Assembly: GCA_964017185.1 (NCBI GenBank)
Contig: OZ024883.1
Coordinates: forward strand, 44,942,395 to 45,006,394
Direction of reading: 5' to 3'
DNA: 64,000 nucleotides
Source of the DNA: Rugalucina vietnamica
Taxonomy: Eukaryota > Mollusca > Bivalvia > Lucinida > Lucinidae
The translations under genes and the position numbers were made by a program. This document shows, one piece after another, positions 1 through 10,316 of the stretch; position 1 is the stretch's first letter; each line of letters starts with the position of its first letter. The notes beneath the pieces are model-generated. The model saw only the letters and a program-made list of their open reading frames with translations. It made no database searches and had not been told where the DNA came from.

Positions 1-384
1 CTTCTGAAAATTAAGTTAGCTACGTGTGACAGTGATGGTGGCACCACAAACCAGAAAGGGTTGTAACTGTCTGACAAAGAAAAAGGCATGATTTGGGTGA
101 ACCTTAAGTCAGTTAAAATGCAAATTAAGCCTAAAATACAGGATCCATTTGAATATTTTAGCACCAAAGTTAGGCTTCCGCTAATGAGTTGGAAAGATTT
201 AACGAGAATTTTATTGGAAGCTGACATGATATTGTGTCTCTAAAAAGATTCTTTAATGAGTCTGTGCTTTCTTCAGTTAGATTCAGCCTTCTGTTTTGCC
301 AAATCATGACTTTGGTCATGTAGACAATTTTCTATGTTTACTCTGATAGGCTTTGACTTACATCACCATTACAAAAACTTGCCC
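1..384. other. unannotated AT-rich sequence
   Basis: I see no exon, repeat family or convincing open reading frame here. It probably belongs to the long 3' intron of the kinase gene or to sequence beyond it. Confidence 0.4.
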
Positions 385-640
385 ATGCAATTTGATTTCT
401 ATCGAGATTTTTTCGGCTGTAAAAATTTAAAATTTTCATCTGAAAAATTCTGATATTTTGCTTGTTTTTGCTCAAAACATAGATTTTGGATACATGTTAG
501 AACTGCCTCGCTGAGCAAAAATAGGAAAAAAGAAAAGAAAAAGAAAAATTGGTATACCCCTGCATACATCAGTTTTGCTATATAAAAGTGGGGTATGAGG
601 GGGCTATACATTAAGGGGGCTATACATTACACAGACATGT
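385..640 (-). repeat. dispersed repeat R2, copy 1
   Basis: This is a minus-strand copy of a roughly 230-bp dispersed repeat seen four times in the window (also near 33805, 46195 and 53950). Shared blocks read, in family orientation, CCCCACTTTTATATA, then GTTCTAACATGTACCCAC, then TTGAGCAAAAATAAGAAA, then GGGCAAGTTTTCGTAATG. No coding potential or tRNA-like head is visible, so the class (MITE or SINE) is undecided. Confidence 0.6.
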
Positions 641-969
641 TTTCCTGATGACTACTTTGAAGTTGACTGCTTTAACTGTCTCTAGCCTGTTACAACTAGT
701 AATGATGTTTGGTATCTGGAGTATGAACAAATTCCTAAGTTGAGAGCTTCTCACAGTGATAGAGATTGAGAAAATTGACAATTAAATCAATGGTTCTACT
801 TTGTTTCTTTAATCTAGTCCTACAATTAGTTCTCCAAACTGCAGTAATCTATCAAATTCTTCTCTCTATCTGACAGACCACTGACAGTACACAGTAGCTG
901 GGGATACCTCTTGAGTTTACAACCTCATCTACAATGATATATTACAGAACATCTTGGTGCAGATAGATT

Positions 970-1172
970 GTTTGTATTGAGGCTTAACATCCCAGTCAAC
1001 AATTTTTCAGTCATGTCAGGGCAGAGCCAATTCTTCCTGGGTTTAGCCAGTACTGTAGGGAGTTAATGTATCTTGCTCAAGGACACAACACGGTGACACC
1101 TGTGGGGATCAAACCCAGGACCTCTAGATTCGGAGTCCAATGCTCTACCACTACGCCACCGCGCTCCCTTTG
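970..1172 (-). mobile_element. tRNA-derived SINE
   Basis: Read on the minus strand, the sequence begins GGGAGCGCGGTGGCGTAG, contains an A-box-like TGGCGTAGTGGT and a B-box-like GGTTTGATCCC, and continues into TCCTTGAGCAAGATAC. That layout is a tRNA head joined to an unrelated body. The tail GTTGACTGGGATGTTAAGC is shared with the longer repeats near 1735, 9705 and 44818. A functional tRNA gene is unlikely because the acceptor stem does not close. Expected internal Pol III promoter elements are the visible A and B boxes. Confidence 0.7.
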
Positions 1173-1734
1173 GTGCAGACAGAAATATAGGTTCAATGGT
1201 AAAACTAGGTATTAGCAGCACATCACTTTTGGTAAAGCCTTTGTCACTTCAAAAACTCCTTTGTCTAGTGATACCATGGCAGATAAAAATTGCTGTCCTC
1301 TAAAATTTCTTCCAGACATGAATATGAGTTACTACACAATATTGGAGAAGAGACATTTCTCATCATTAGCAATTTCTCCAAACATCATTTGTAGGCAATT
1401 TGTCCAAGAATGTGACCATAATTATTTTACCAGAAATCAGATCATGAAATGACATTCTTGGTGTGATCTTGCATTTATTTCACTGACTCATTACAGAAGA
1501 TCTGATGGAAAATTGATATTGAATTTATCATCAAGGATTTCTTATTAAAATGCATAGAGTTGCCTTAAAAATGATTCAGATATGAAGAATTTGAAATGCC
1601 TGAGGGGGTGTCAGTTATAATGGAAGTCTCTCTTCCACTGAACTAATAAGAATTCTGAGACTAATTCTCATCCACCTATATGGGTGGGTGGGTGTATGAC
1701 CATTCATGATTGTAAGCTTCTCAAAATTAAGCTG
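1173..1734. other. unannotated sequence
   Basis: No gene is supported. A 63-codon open stretch on the plus strand (1261-1452) has no recognisable features and is probably chance. Confidence 0.35.
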
Positions 1735-2145
1735 GGATATCACTGAAAATCCGGTTTGATTTGTTTGTTTGAATTGATATTTTACTTCCCAGTCAACAGC
1801 AATGGTCATGTCGGGACGTTGCCTCCATTATATTAATAAAGCACATTTTGAGCGTCATGACATCATGTTGGGACATTGCCTCCATTTTATGGGACTTTTA
1901 CCCAACATGATGTCATGACACTCAAAATGTGCTTCATTAATATATTCACCCAACTAAGCCAATAAGAAGGCTTATACGTATGGATGGTTGGACTCAACCA
2001 CTTTTCCTGGGTAGACTTAGACATGAGTGGTTAACCAGTAATCAGATGGTCAGTCAGTAGATTAGAAGCTTTGCCTGGGGGCACAAACAGCCCATCTATT
2101 TCTCCTAAGCCCGAAAGGGCTGGGGCATATATTCCCATCCGAGCG
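1735..2145 (-). repeat. long SINE-like repeat, copy 1
   Basis: This copy shares an ordered set of blocks with copies at 9705-10020 and 44818-45150. In plus-strand reading these are AGTCAACAGCAATGGTCATG, then CCACTTTTCCTGGG, then ATCAGATGGTCAGTCAGTAG, then AGCCCATCTATTTCT. A (TTTG)n stretch precedes each copy, which on the minus strand would be a (CAAA)n tail, so the likely orientation is minus. No protein is encoded. Confidence 0.6.
1833..1949. repeat. local inverted duplication (hairpin)
   Basis: About 41 nt at 1833-1873 is the near-perfect reverse complement of 1908-1949, with a 34-nt spacer. The sister copies of the host repeat contain only the second arm, so the first arm is an added inverted copy. 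The block around TTGCCTCCATT is also repeated directly at about 1813 and 1873. Confidence 0.75.
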
Positions 2146-2243
2146 ATATACATGTACTTAATTCTGACATGACCATACCTGTTTACAGAGATATTAAGAC
2201 ATCTTACAAACACTCATTGACCTATAGCCAGCCAGTAACACAT

Positions 2244-2316
2244 GATTCTTTTACGTCATATCACTTCTGTTCTCAGATGAGATGCGCGCTACTGATTGTC
2301 GTAGTATTCTACATCA
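2244..2316 (+). repeat. DIRS left inverted terminal repeat
   Basis: The block beginning GATTCTTTTACGTCATATCA and running to CTACATCA matches the reverse complement of 9159-9235. The segment GATGCGCGCTACTGATTGTC is identical in both. The outer end is also complementary to 8904-8942 in the internal complementary region. Confidence 0.8.
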
Positions 2317-2768
2317 GTGCGCTTTCAAATCTTGAGCTGAACGGACGTGGGTTTGTTCAGCTGTCGTAGTATTCTTTTACTTTAGCGTACTTTTTCGACT
2401 GTTTAATGCTGTATTCAGCATTACAAAGTTAATTATCATTAACTTTATTTTTCAGTCGATGTGTTTATGAACAAAAATATATATTGTTCATTCAATAAAT
2501 TTCAACGCGGTTGAAATTAGATTTGAGACTTGGCTATTATTTACTGTGTTTATAGTAGTCATATTGTGTTACTACCTGGATTTTTAATATCCAGTTTTCC
2601 GATACAGGGCCGCGACAACTTTGTCTAAATTTAGATTGTCGCTGTCTGCATATTTTATTATGCGGCTATTATTTATCGGGGCCCTATACAATGTGTAATA
2701 ATTTAACCAATCAGAGAGAACGTTAGAACTCGTTTATTGATGACGTAGCACACAATCAGCTGGGTTGT

Positions 2769-4013
2769 GTGCGCACATTTCAAAAGTTCTCTGAAAGTAT
2801 GGCGGATGCAATGCTGAAGAATTCGGCAACTGGGAAAAAAGATGGCAGGGCTACTGACGCTGTCACTTCACAGCCGTCGCAACATCCCCAGCAGAAAGAA
2901 AATGTGCCTGTAAAAGGAAAGGGTAAAGCCCCGGCCCCTAGAGAAGCCTCTACATTGCCCCGCACTCTGCCTCCTACATCGACGGGTGGCCAAACGCCGG
3001 CAGGGCCAGGAGCCACGTTGCAAACCTTCAATGCCGAAGCCATTTCCATCCTTCGGGAAATGCACAATAACCAAAACAAGACAAATGAGAAGGTAGAGAT
3101 GCTAGCCACGAAAGTTGATGAACTTTACAATTGGGGAAATGAACATTATGACGAATATGAATATGAAGGCTCCCAGAATTATGAAATTGATGTTGATGAT
3201 GACCAGTTAAGTGGCATTGCTAGTAGCATAGAGGTAATCAATCCTATTGAGCAGACAGATGCAGCGAAGAGGCCTGCAGAGGAAAGTGACGTGTTTAGTC
3301 GTTATCTTAAAAAATTTAAGAAAACCGACGAGGTGGATAAGGACATTAACCCTATGCTTGCCGATGTCGTTAACAATGCGTTCCGAGAGGGAATGTCGGA
3401 TGACACGTATAACGAACTTATTAAACTCATCCACAGACCTGGTAACTGTGTCACGCTTAAAGAAACACGCGTTAATCAGGGTGTCTGGTCAGTACTTAAA
3501 TCTACAACCCAGACTGAAGATTCTAAGCTCAGAGGAATCCAAAATGCCATTGTAAAGGCCACGATAAATGTTGCGAAAATTCTGGATGCAGGTGCCATGA
3601 CATTTGACTCGACCATATTAGATCTTGGTGCTGATGCTATCGGCATCCTGGGGCAGGCGAACAGGTGGTTGAATATCCGTAGACGTGACCTTCACAAAAA
3701 AGACATGGACCCAAAATTGCACTATTTGTGCTCTTCTTCTGTAGAGTTTACAGACCAACTGTATGGGGATTCCATTGTTAAAGATATTAAGGATGCTCAG
3801 GAAATTAATAAGATCAGTCGTCAAGTTGGTACACGGGGCAGGGGCCAGAGGGGCCGGGGCCGTGGTTATGGCTACACCAGGGGCCGTGGTGGTAGAGCTA
3901 ACTTCTACAAGAGAAGGCCCTCTTTCAACCCTTCAGCCACGCTATTCAAGGGACAAACCCAGACCAATGTGGCAAAAAACTCGAAGGGGGAGCACAGCAG
4001 TCAGAAGAAGTAA
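2769..4013 (+). CDS. DIRS gag-like ORF1 region (fossil)
   Basis: An open region of about 414 codons precedes the reverse transcriptase part. It has a low-complexity Lys/Pro/Ala-rich N-terminal third, an acidic patch near residue 130 (YEYEGSQNYEIDVDDD), a globular middle and an Arg-Gly-rich C-terminus (repeats such as RGRGQRGRGRG). The RG-rich tail is the expected nucleic-acid-binding end of a DIRS ORF1 product. The start is uncertain; a downstream Met (MADAMLKNSATG) is equally plausible. The family assignment comes mostly from position. Confidence 0.7.
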   Translation: MRTFQKFSESMADAMLKNSATGKKDGRATDAVTSQPSQHPQQKENVPVKGKGKAPAPREASTLPRTLPPTSTGGQTPAGPGATLQTFNAEAISILREMHNNQNKTNEKVEMLATKVDELYNWGNEHYDEYEYEGSQNYEIDVDDDQLSGIASSIEVINPIEQTDAAKRPAEESDVFSRYLKKFKKTDEVDKDINPMLADVVNNAFREGMSDDTYNELIKLIHRPGNCVTLKETRVNQGVWSVLKSTTQTEDSKLRGIQNAIVKATINVAKILDAGAMTFDSTILDLGADAIGILGQANRWLNIRRRDLHKKDMDPKLHYLCSSSVEFTDQLYGDSIVKDIKDAQEINKISRQVGTRGRGQRGRGRGYGYTRGRGGRANFYKRRPSFNPSATLFKGQTQTNVAKNSKGEHSSQKK

Positions 4014-4069
4014 ACGAAGTATGTTTTGAAGCAGGTAGGCTACAGAATTTTGAACAAAATTGGAGAAAT

Positions 4070-4826
4070 TTGACTTCAGATGAAAACATACTTGATATTG
4101 CTCTTCATTGTCATATTGAATTTGAGGATCAAATTCCAAAGCAAGAAAAGCTTCCTTTTCAAAAATTCAGTTTACATGATGAGCATATTATTGATTTAGA
4201 AATTCAAAAATTAATAAAGCTGAAGGTTATTTATGAAGCTGTATATCATGAAGATCAGTTCATTTCTCCAATTTTCACGCGTCCTAAAAAGGATGGTGAG
4301 TATCGCATGATTCTGAATTTAAAAGAACTAAATAAGCATGTAAAGTACTATCATTTTAAGATGGATACTTTTGAAACTGCCTTAAAACTGATCAAACCTA
4401 ATTCTTTTATGGCAGTGGTGGATCAAAGACATGCATACTATTCTGTGCCTATTGCTGTAGAACATAGAAAGTTTTTGAGATTCTGTTGGAAGGGCAAAAT
4501 TTATGAATTTTCTTGCCTTTCTTGCCTTCCAAGTGCTCCCAGATATTTTACAAAGTTGACAAAACCAATTTATGCTAAACTTAGACAAATGGGCCACACG
4601 AATTCTGGTTACATTGACGATTCTTTGTTAATTGCGGACTCTGAGGTTGAGTGTGTCCGCAATGTGGAAGACACAATTTCGGTGATGTCTGGAGTAGGTT
4701 TCATCATACATACTAACAAATCTGTTCTTAAACCTGTCCAGGATGTTTGTTTCCTTGGTAAAAGAATAAATTCAAAGGAAATGATTGTTTATTTACCTGA
4801 AGAAACAAAGGTAAAAATTAATAAGA
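4070..4826 (+). pseudogene. DIRS reverse transcriptase region (fossil)
   Basis: The translated region shows reverse transcriptase hallmarks: RPKKDGEYRMILNLKELN, then a DQRHAYYSVPI block, the LP-SAP box, and the catalytic box GYIDDSLLIADS. The YIDDSL form and the spacing resemble DIRS/Ngaro elements more than LINEs. The region ends where the Helentron-like element at 4827 is inserted. Confidence 0.8.
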
Positions 4827-5971
4827 GCTGTCGCAGGACAGCGTAGCTCGCCTGACTTGTGTTTTGCCACTACATCTGTTAAAATCTATGACCCATGACC
4901 TTGACCTCAAGGCCACTCAGGTGGGTCATGATGGTACTGCGTAAAACTTCAGACCAACATCTAGCAACATGCAAAGTATCAACTCAATCTATCAATATGG
5001 TCAAGAGATATAGACTTACAAAAACATTAACCAAAAACTTAAACACAAAATTTCTAAGTCTGTGACCTTGACCTCAAGGTCACCCAGGGTGGGTCATGAT
5101 GGTACTGCGTAAAACTTCAGACCAATATCTAGCAACATGCAAAGTATCAACTTGATCCATCAACATGGTCAAGAGATATAGACTTACAAAAACATTAACC
5201 AAAAACTTAAACACAAAATTTCTAAGTCCGTGACCTTGACCTCAAGGTCACCCAGGGTGGGTCATGATGGTACTGCGTAAAACTTCAGACCAATATCTAG
5301 CAACATGCAAAGTATCAACTTGATCCATCAACATGGTCAAGAGATATAGACTTACAAAAACATTAACCAAAAACTTAAACACAAAATTTCTAAGTCTGTG
5401 ACCTTGACCTCAAGGTCACCCAGGGTGGGTCATGAAGGTACTGCGTAAAACTTCAGACCAATATCTAGCAACATGCAAAGTATCAACTTGATCCATCAAC
5501 ATGGTCAAGAGATATAGACTTTTAAAAAACTTTAACCAAAAACTTAAACACAAAATTTCTAAGTCTGTGACCTTGACCTCAAGGTCACCCAGGGTGGGTC
5601 ATGATGGTACTGCGTAAAACTTCAGACCAATATCTAGCAACAAGCAAAGTATCAACTTGATCCATCAACATGGTCAAGAGATATAGACTTTTAAAAAACT
5701 TTAACCAAAAACTTAAACACAAAATTTCTAAGTCTGTGACCTTGACCTCAAGGTCACCCAGGGTGGGTCATGATGGTACTGCGTAAAACTTCAGACCAAT
5801 ATCTAGCAACATGCAAAGTATCAACTTGATCCATCAACATGGTCAAGAGATATAGACTTTCAAAAAACTTTAACCGAAAGTGTGACGCGGACGCGGACGC
5901 ACACGTAAACGTAAACGCGCACGACCGAGGTGACTACAATAGCTCTATGCGCTTCGTGCAGGCGAGCTAAA
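4827..5971 (+). mobile_element. Helentron/'pearl'-like non-autonomous element inserted in the DIRS element
   Basis: The insert starts with a hairpin (GCTGTCGCAGGACAGC) followed by AGCTCGCCTGAC and ends with CAGGCGAGCT, an inverted subterminal match. Between them lie about six tandem 170-bp units, then a short ACGCGG/ACGTAA microsatellite-like run at about 5884-5925, then the 3' hairpin. This layout (subterminal inverted repeats, tandem core, microsatellite, 3' hairpin, no evident target duplication) is that of bivalve pearl elements, now grouped with Helentron-related non-autonomous elements. It encodes no protein. Confidence 0.7.
4885..5880 (+). repeat. 170-bp tandem repeat, about 6 units
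   Basis: The block TGACCTTGACCTCAAGGTCA recurs near 5066, 5231, 5399, 5569 and 5738, with a diverged first unit near 4889, giving a period of about 170 bp. Units 2-6 differ by only a few bases each. Each unit holds a near-palindrome of AGGTCA half-sites. Confidence 0.9.
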
Positions 5972-6990
5972 AATGAATGTATGAGCCTCCAAAATCAAAA
6001 TGAAGCCAGCATTCGTGTGGTCGCTAGAGTTGTGGGTCTTTTAGTTTCTACTTTTTCAGCCGTAGAGTTTGGGCCCTTACACTATAGAGAATTAGAAAAA
6101 GAAAAGATTCTGGCTTTGAAAATTTCTAAGGGAAATTTTGATGCTTCCATGCTTATAACTAACGGAAGGAAAACAGAGTTACAGTGGTGGATTACAAATC
6201 TACCATGTCAAATTAGGAAAATTTCCCATGGAAACCCAGAATTTGAAATTGTGACTGATGCAAGCTTGTCAGGCTGGGGGGCCCATTGTAAGCATCAGAA
6301 AATTGGTGGCAGATGGTCAAATGAAGAGTTAAGCAATCACATAAATTATTTGGAATTGCTAGCTATCTTTCATGGACTGAAATTATCCTAGAGGTATTCA
6401 TGTTCAGGTTAAGACGGACAGTTCTACTGCCAAATCCTATATCAACGCTATGGGTGGTATAAAATCACCAGAATGTAATAGCTTAGCAAAACAAATATGG
6501 CAGTGGTGCATACAGAAAGACATATGGCTGTCAGCAGCTCATATCCCTGGGTCAGAAAATCAGGCAGATTTTGAATCTAGAAATTTTAAGGAAAGCACTG
6601 AATGGAAACTTGATGAAAATGTGGTACAGAAGGTTTTCAAAATTTGGGATATGCCAGTTATTGATATGTTTGCTTCAAGATTGAACAAACAAATCAATAG
6701 GTATGCATCCTGGCTTCCTGACCCAGGTGCTGAAGTCATTGACGCATTTTCTTGTGACTGGGCAAAGTTTTATTTCTATGCTTTTCCTCCTTTCAGTCTG
6801 ATACCGAGATGTTTGGCCAAATTGAGACACGACCGAGGGGACTGTATCTTGATTGCACCAGTATGGACGACCCAGTGCTGGTTTCCAGCGATTATGGAAA
6901 TGATGATAGATACACCAATTCTTCTCCCCAAGGGGGAGAACCTGTTGCAGTTGCCTGGGACTCAGAAAATTCATCCACTGTGCGGAAAGA
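5972..6990 (+). pseudogene. DIRS RNase H and methyltransferase-like region (fossil)
   Basis: RNase H signatures are visible in EIVTDASLSGWGAHC and in AAHIPGSENQADFESRN. They are followed by the segment DMFASRLNKQINRYASWLPD and FYFYAFPPFSLIPR, which matches the conserved methyltransferase-like block that DIRS elements carry between RNase H and recombinase. The region is broken, in keeping with a fossil copy. Confidence 0.75.
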
Positions 6991-7977
6991 TGGTGTTGAT
7001 GGCTTGTCGCTTGTCGGGCGAGCCCTCAAGGACAGAAATGTATCAAAACGGGCTTCCAATATCATCATGGCCTCTTGGCGATCTGGAACTAAAAAGCAAT
7101 ACTCGACCCACATCAAAAAGTGGTTTTCGTACTGTGATAAAAGGAAAGTTAATCATTTTCAAACAGATTTAAATTCTGTGCTTGATTTTTTAAGTGAATT
7201 ATTTGAGAATGGTAACAGCTATAGTGCAGTTAATACTGCCCGCTCAGCTTTGTCTGCCATAGGTTTGACAAAATTGACGGATTTGCAGTTGGTTCTCACC
7301 CATTGGTGGTAAGATTTATGAAGGGTGTTTACAATTTACGGCCGTCTAAATCTCGGTATGTACAGACTTGGGATATTTCATGTGTTCTTTCATATTTACG
7401 GAGATTATCTCCTGTGGGTGAATTATCTTTGAAAATGTTATCTTTGAAACTAGTTATGCTGTTAGCCTTAATTCTGGCTAGTCGTACACAGTCATTGCAT
7501 TTGCTTTCAATTGAGAATATGAGGAAAGGTTATTCTTCATATGTTCTGCAATATAGTGGACTATTAAAACAATCAAAAGCGGGGCGAAATAACCCGTATG
7601 TTGAAGTTTTTGCTTATCCTCCAGATAGGAGGTTATGTGCTGTATTTGTATTAAAAGAATATCTTAGGAGAACTGAACCTTTGAGGGCTAACAACACAAA
7701 TTTGTTTATCAGTTATGTTAAGCCGTATAGAACTGTGACTAAAGACACTATTAGCAGGTGGCTGAGAGCTGTAATGTTCAATTCAGGAATTGACTGTTCT
7801 AAGTATAAACCACATAGTATCAGATCAGCTGCTACATCTAAGGCAAAGGTGAATATGGTTCCTGTGCAGGACATTCTTAAAGTAGCAGGCTGGTCTTCGG
7901 AGAAGACTTTTGCACAGTTTTATCACAAGGACTTAGAGAATCAAAATGATAGGTTTAGTAAAGCTATTTTGCAATAA
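6991..7977 (+). CDS. DIRS tyrosine recombinase region (fossil)
   Basis: The first part resembles a core-binding domain (SWRSGTKKQYSTHIKKWFSY, then FLSELFENGNSYSAVNTARS). The second part (7303-7977) is a catalytic domain with an arginine in LASRTQSLHL, the box HSIRSAATSKA and a C-terminal tyrosine in FAQFYHKDLE. These are the R..HxxR..Y signatures of phage-integrase-like recombinases. In DIRS elements this enzyme inserts a circular DNA intermediate without target duplication. The copy is part of a broken element. Confidence 0.8.
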
Positions 7978-8064
7978 AGTATATGTTCTGTTTCATGGGT
8001 TTGCAAAATAAATAGCAGTTATACTGTATCATTGTTGCTAGCTTTACAAAAAATCCGGCTTTAA

Positions 8065-8588
8065 AGCATACCTGTCAACACACACGAATCACTCGTGTTT
8101 GACACGATTTTGAGTCCATGAATTCATCAAACGCACGAATTGGCTAAAATCGCTAAAAAACACGATTTACCAGCAATCTCACGCTTGTAATTTCCATAGC
8201 ACATTTGCATCCAGTCATATTTTAATCCCGTATTTGCCCCAAAGTAATTAATTTGACTCCTCTTATAATCCCATTCAATGCGTCACGAATAACAGTGTCC
8301 AATACACCTATGCCACTTAATCTATTTTTAGAATACTAGGCCTACAGTAAAATATACCTGTCCATTTCATTAATATTCCGATAGTGATTTCAATACACAC
8401 ATTGTATTGAGCATTGATAAAGGGACAAGCACTATAAAAGTACAATTGTCACCATTTATAATTTTTGTGGATACACTGTCAGACACAATAGATAATTATT
8501 TCCTTATGTTGGACAAAATAAATTAGTATCAAATTATGATAATATTAAAAAAAAATAATAAATAAATAAATAAAAAAAATATTAAAAT

Positions 8589-8654
<66 letters not shown>

Positions 8655-8899
8655 AAAATGCCTACTGTCCGTACACCATCTTTCAGAAACTGCCTTTTTG
8701 TTAAATAGTGTAACCAGCTGATATGAAAGTTTTGTAACTATTGCTAATTTCTCTGATTTGATTTTTAACTAAAAAAATCTCACTCCTAAAATTTGTGGTA
8801 AAATCATTACGCGCGAAAAATATGTGCAAAAACATGTCACTTTAGGGTCGTCGCGCGCAATCTCACTCTTTGAAATTTCAAAAAGTTGACAGGTATGCT
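8065..8899. mobile_element. TTAA-flanked non-autonomous transposon
   Basis: The ends are perfect inverted repeats, AGCATACCTGTCAAC at the left and its complement at the right, each flanked by TTAA (8061-8064 and 8900-8903). TTAA duplication is the hallmark of piggyBac-type insertion. The flanks read TTTAAA on both sides, so the boundary could shift by a base or two. The body is AT-rich, contains a 60-bp A run, and has no transposase. It lies between the recombinase region and the internal complementary region of the DIRS element. Confidence 0.75.
8593..8652. repeat. (A)60 homopolymer
   Basis: This is an uninterrupted A run of about 60 nt inside the TTAA-flanked element. Its length is unlikely to be reliable in an assembly. 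Confidence 0.95.
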
Positions 8900-8903
8900 T
8901 TAA

Positions 8904-9030
8904 AGTCTCATCTGAGAACGGAAGTGATATGACGTAAAAGAATCCCCCCAAATAAACGAGACTTACCTTGGTTAAGTTGATGTTTGTTTGGGATTCTTTG
9001 TAGTCATATAACACAGAACGTGATCAGATG
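8904..9030. repeat. DIRS internal complementary region (ICR)
   Basis: Positions 8904-8942 are the reverse complement of the outer end of the left terminal repeat, and 8941-9030 are the reverse complement of the outer 90 nt of the right terminal repeat (9196-9284). The two blocks abut, so this region mirrors the junction of the element's two ends. In DIRS-1 the ICR is thought to template circle formation. Its preservation identifies both termini of this copy. Confidence 0.8.
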
Positions 9031-9158
9031 CCCACCCAAAATAATCCCTCCCTAATGAGGTTTATAAAATTATCTAATTCATTGTTTATTGATAAATTTG
9101 CAAGTTGCAAATTTTTTGTATTTATTTGATTTTTTGCAAAGCTTAGGCTTTGAAATTC

Positions 9159-9284
9159 TGATGTAGAATACTACGACAATCAGTAGCGCGCATCTCATCT
9201 GATCACGTTCAGTGTTATATGACTACAAAGAATCCCAAACAAACATCAACTTAACCAAGGTAAGTCTCGTTTATTTGGGGGGAT
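9159..9284 (-). repeat. DIRS right inverted terminal repeat
   Basis: Positions 9159-9235 are inverted relative to the left terminal repeat. An extra 49 nt (to ATTTGGGGGGATT at 9284) extends beyond the left repeat. An unequal right repeat with an outer extension is a known DIRS-1 feature. Confidence 0.8.
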
Positions 9285-9704
9285 TTTAGGCTCCTGTTTA
9301 TAGATAACCAGTGACAATGTGTAAGGACAAATTGTTATTGACAAACCAACAGTCATCCATCATGAACAAATTAATAAACTTAATTATGCTACTAATCAAT
9401 ATGTTACTGTTGACAGAACACTGCAGCACAACAATGAAGCCAGACTATATCATAATGACTTCAAAGCAACAAACCAGACTTGAAACTCAATAATTCCATA
9501 ATCTGACATGACAAAGTCAATAGATTGTACAGGTTAGAAATATGGTCATGGAATCAAATTGTTTCCAAAGAAAAGGCAACCAAACAGGCTACCAATCCTG
9601 AAAATTTTAAAATATTTTGTTATTATCATTTCTAAATAAGTTTTAACATTTTTATTTTACTTCAAAAGCACAGGAAGCACACATTTATTGGTTCTTGAAT
9701 AAAT
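9285..9704. other. unannotated AT-rich sequence
   Basis: No gene or repeat family is recognised here. Confidence 0.35.
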
Positions 9705-10020
9705 TGTTTGTTTTAATTAAAGCTTAACATCCCAGTCAACAGCAAAGGTCATGTCGGGACGTTGCCTCTATTTTATGGGACTTTTACCCCAAATGAGGAT
9801 GTCATGACATCCAACAAGTGCTTGAAATATAACCATTCAACTAAGCCACAAAGGCTTCTATGTATGGATGGTTTGACTTGAACCACTTTTCCTGGGCAGG
9901 CTCAAACCAAGAGCCATTTACCAGTAATCAGATGGTCAGTCAGTAGCATGTAAGCTTTGCCTGGAGGCACAAGCAGCCCATCTATTTCTTTAGGCCCCAA
10001 TGGGTGGGGTGGGGGGATGG
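9705..10020 (-). repeat. long SINE-like repeat, copy 2
   Basis: The block order matches the copy at 1735: CATCCCAGTCAACAGCAAAG, CCACTTTTCCTGGGCAGG, AGATGGTCAGTCAGTAGC, AGCCCATCTATTTCTTTAGG. This copy lacks the inverted duplication seen at 1833. Confidence 0.65.
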
Positions 10021-10316
10021 GGGTGGGGTTCTTGAATGATAGGATATTGGTGTTATGCTGTCATAATTATGTGGTGGAGGAAACTGGAGGACCAGGGTTC
10101 ACCACCAACAGGTGACACCAACCCTGCAAAATGCCTTGACACATATTCAAAAGTCAGTCCAATGAATGAATCGGTTGCAAATGGGTAAAACTGAGACAAT
10201 AAAGATGCCCCACTGAACTGATGCCAGGTACTGGGGTAACATCTGACAGAGCACCTACAACCACCACCAGAAGCTGTTACACAATGGTTACAGGTGTTTC
10301 TCACTTCTCAGCAGGT
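10021..10316. other. unannotated sequence
   Basis: No exon or repeat family is recognised. The last four bases, AGGT, are repeated at 12149 on the far side of the neighbouring 1.8-kb unit. Confidence 0.35.

Larger units (their letters stand above)
2244..9284 (+). mobile_element. fossil DIRS-type tyrosine-recombinase retrotransposon
   Basis: The element has, in order, a left inverted terminal repeat, a gag-like region, reverse transcriptase, RNase H with the DIRS methyltransferase-like segment, a tyrosine recombinase, an internal complementary region and a right inverted terminal repeat. This order and the paired inverted ends are diagnostic of DIRS elements, which integrate with a tyrosine recombinase rather than an integrase. 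The copy is broken. It carries two clear insertions (a Helentron-like element at 4827-5971 and a TTAA-flanked element at 8065-8899) and some smaller breaks. Its termini still look complete. Relative age is intermediate: the coding regions remain easy to read, but insertions have accumulated. Confidence 0.85.

Noticed and set aside
1100-1172. tRNA gene on the minus strand
   Set aside because: A and B boxes are present, but the acceptor stem does not close and the sequence runs into a SINE body.
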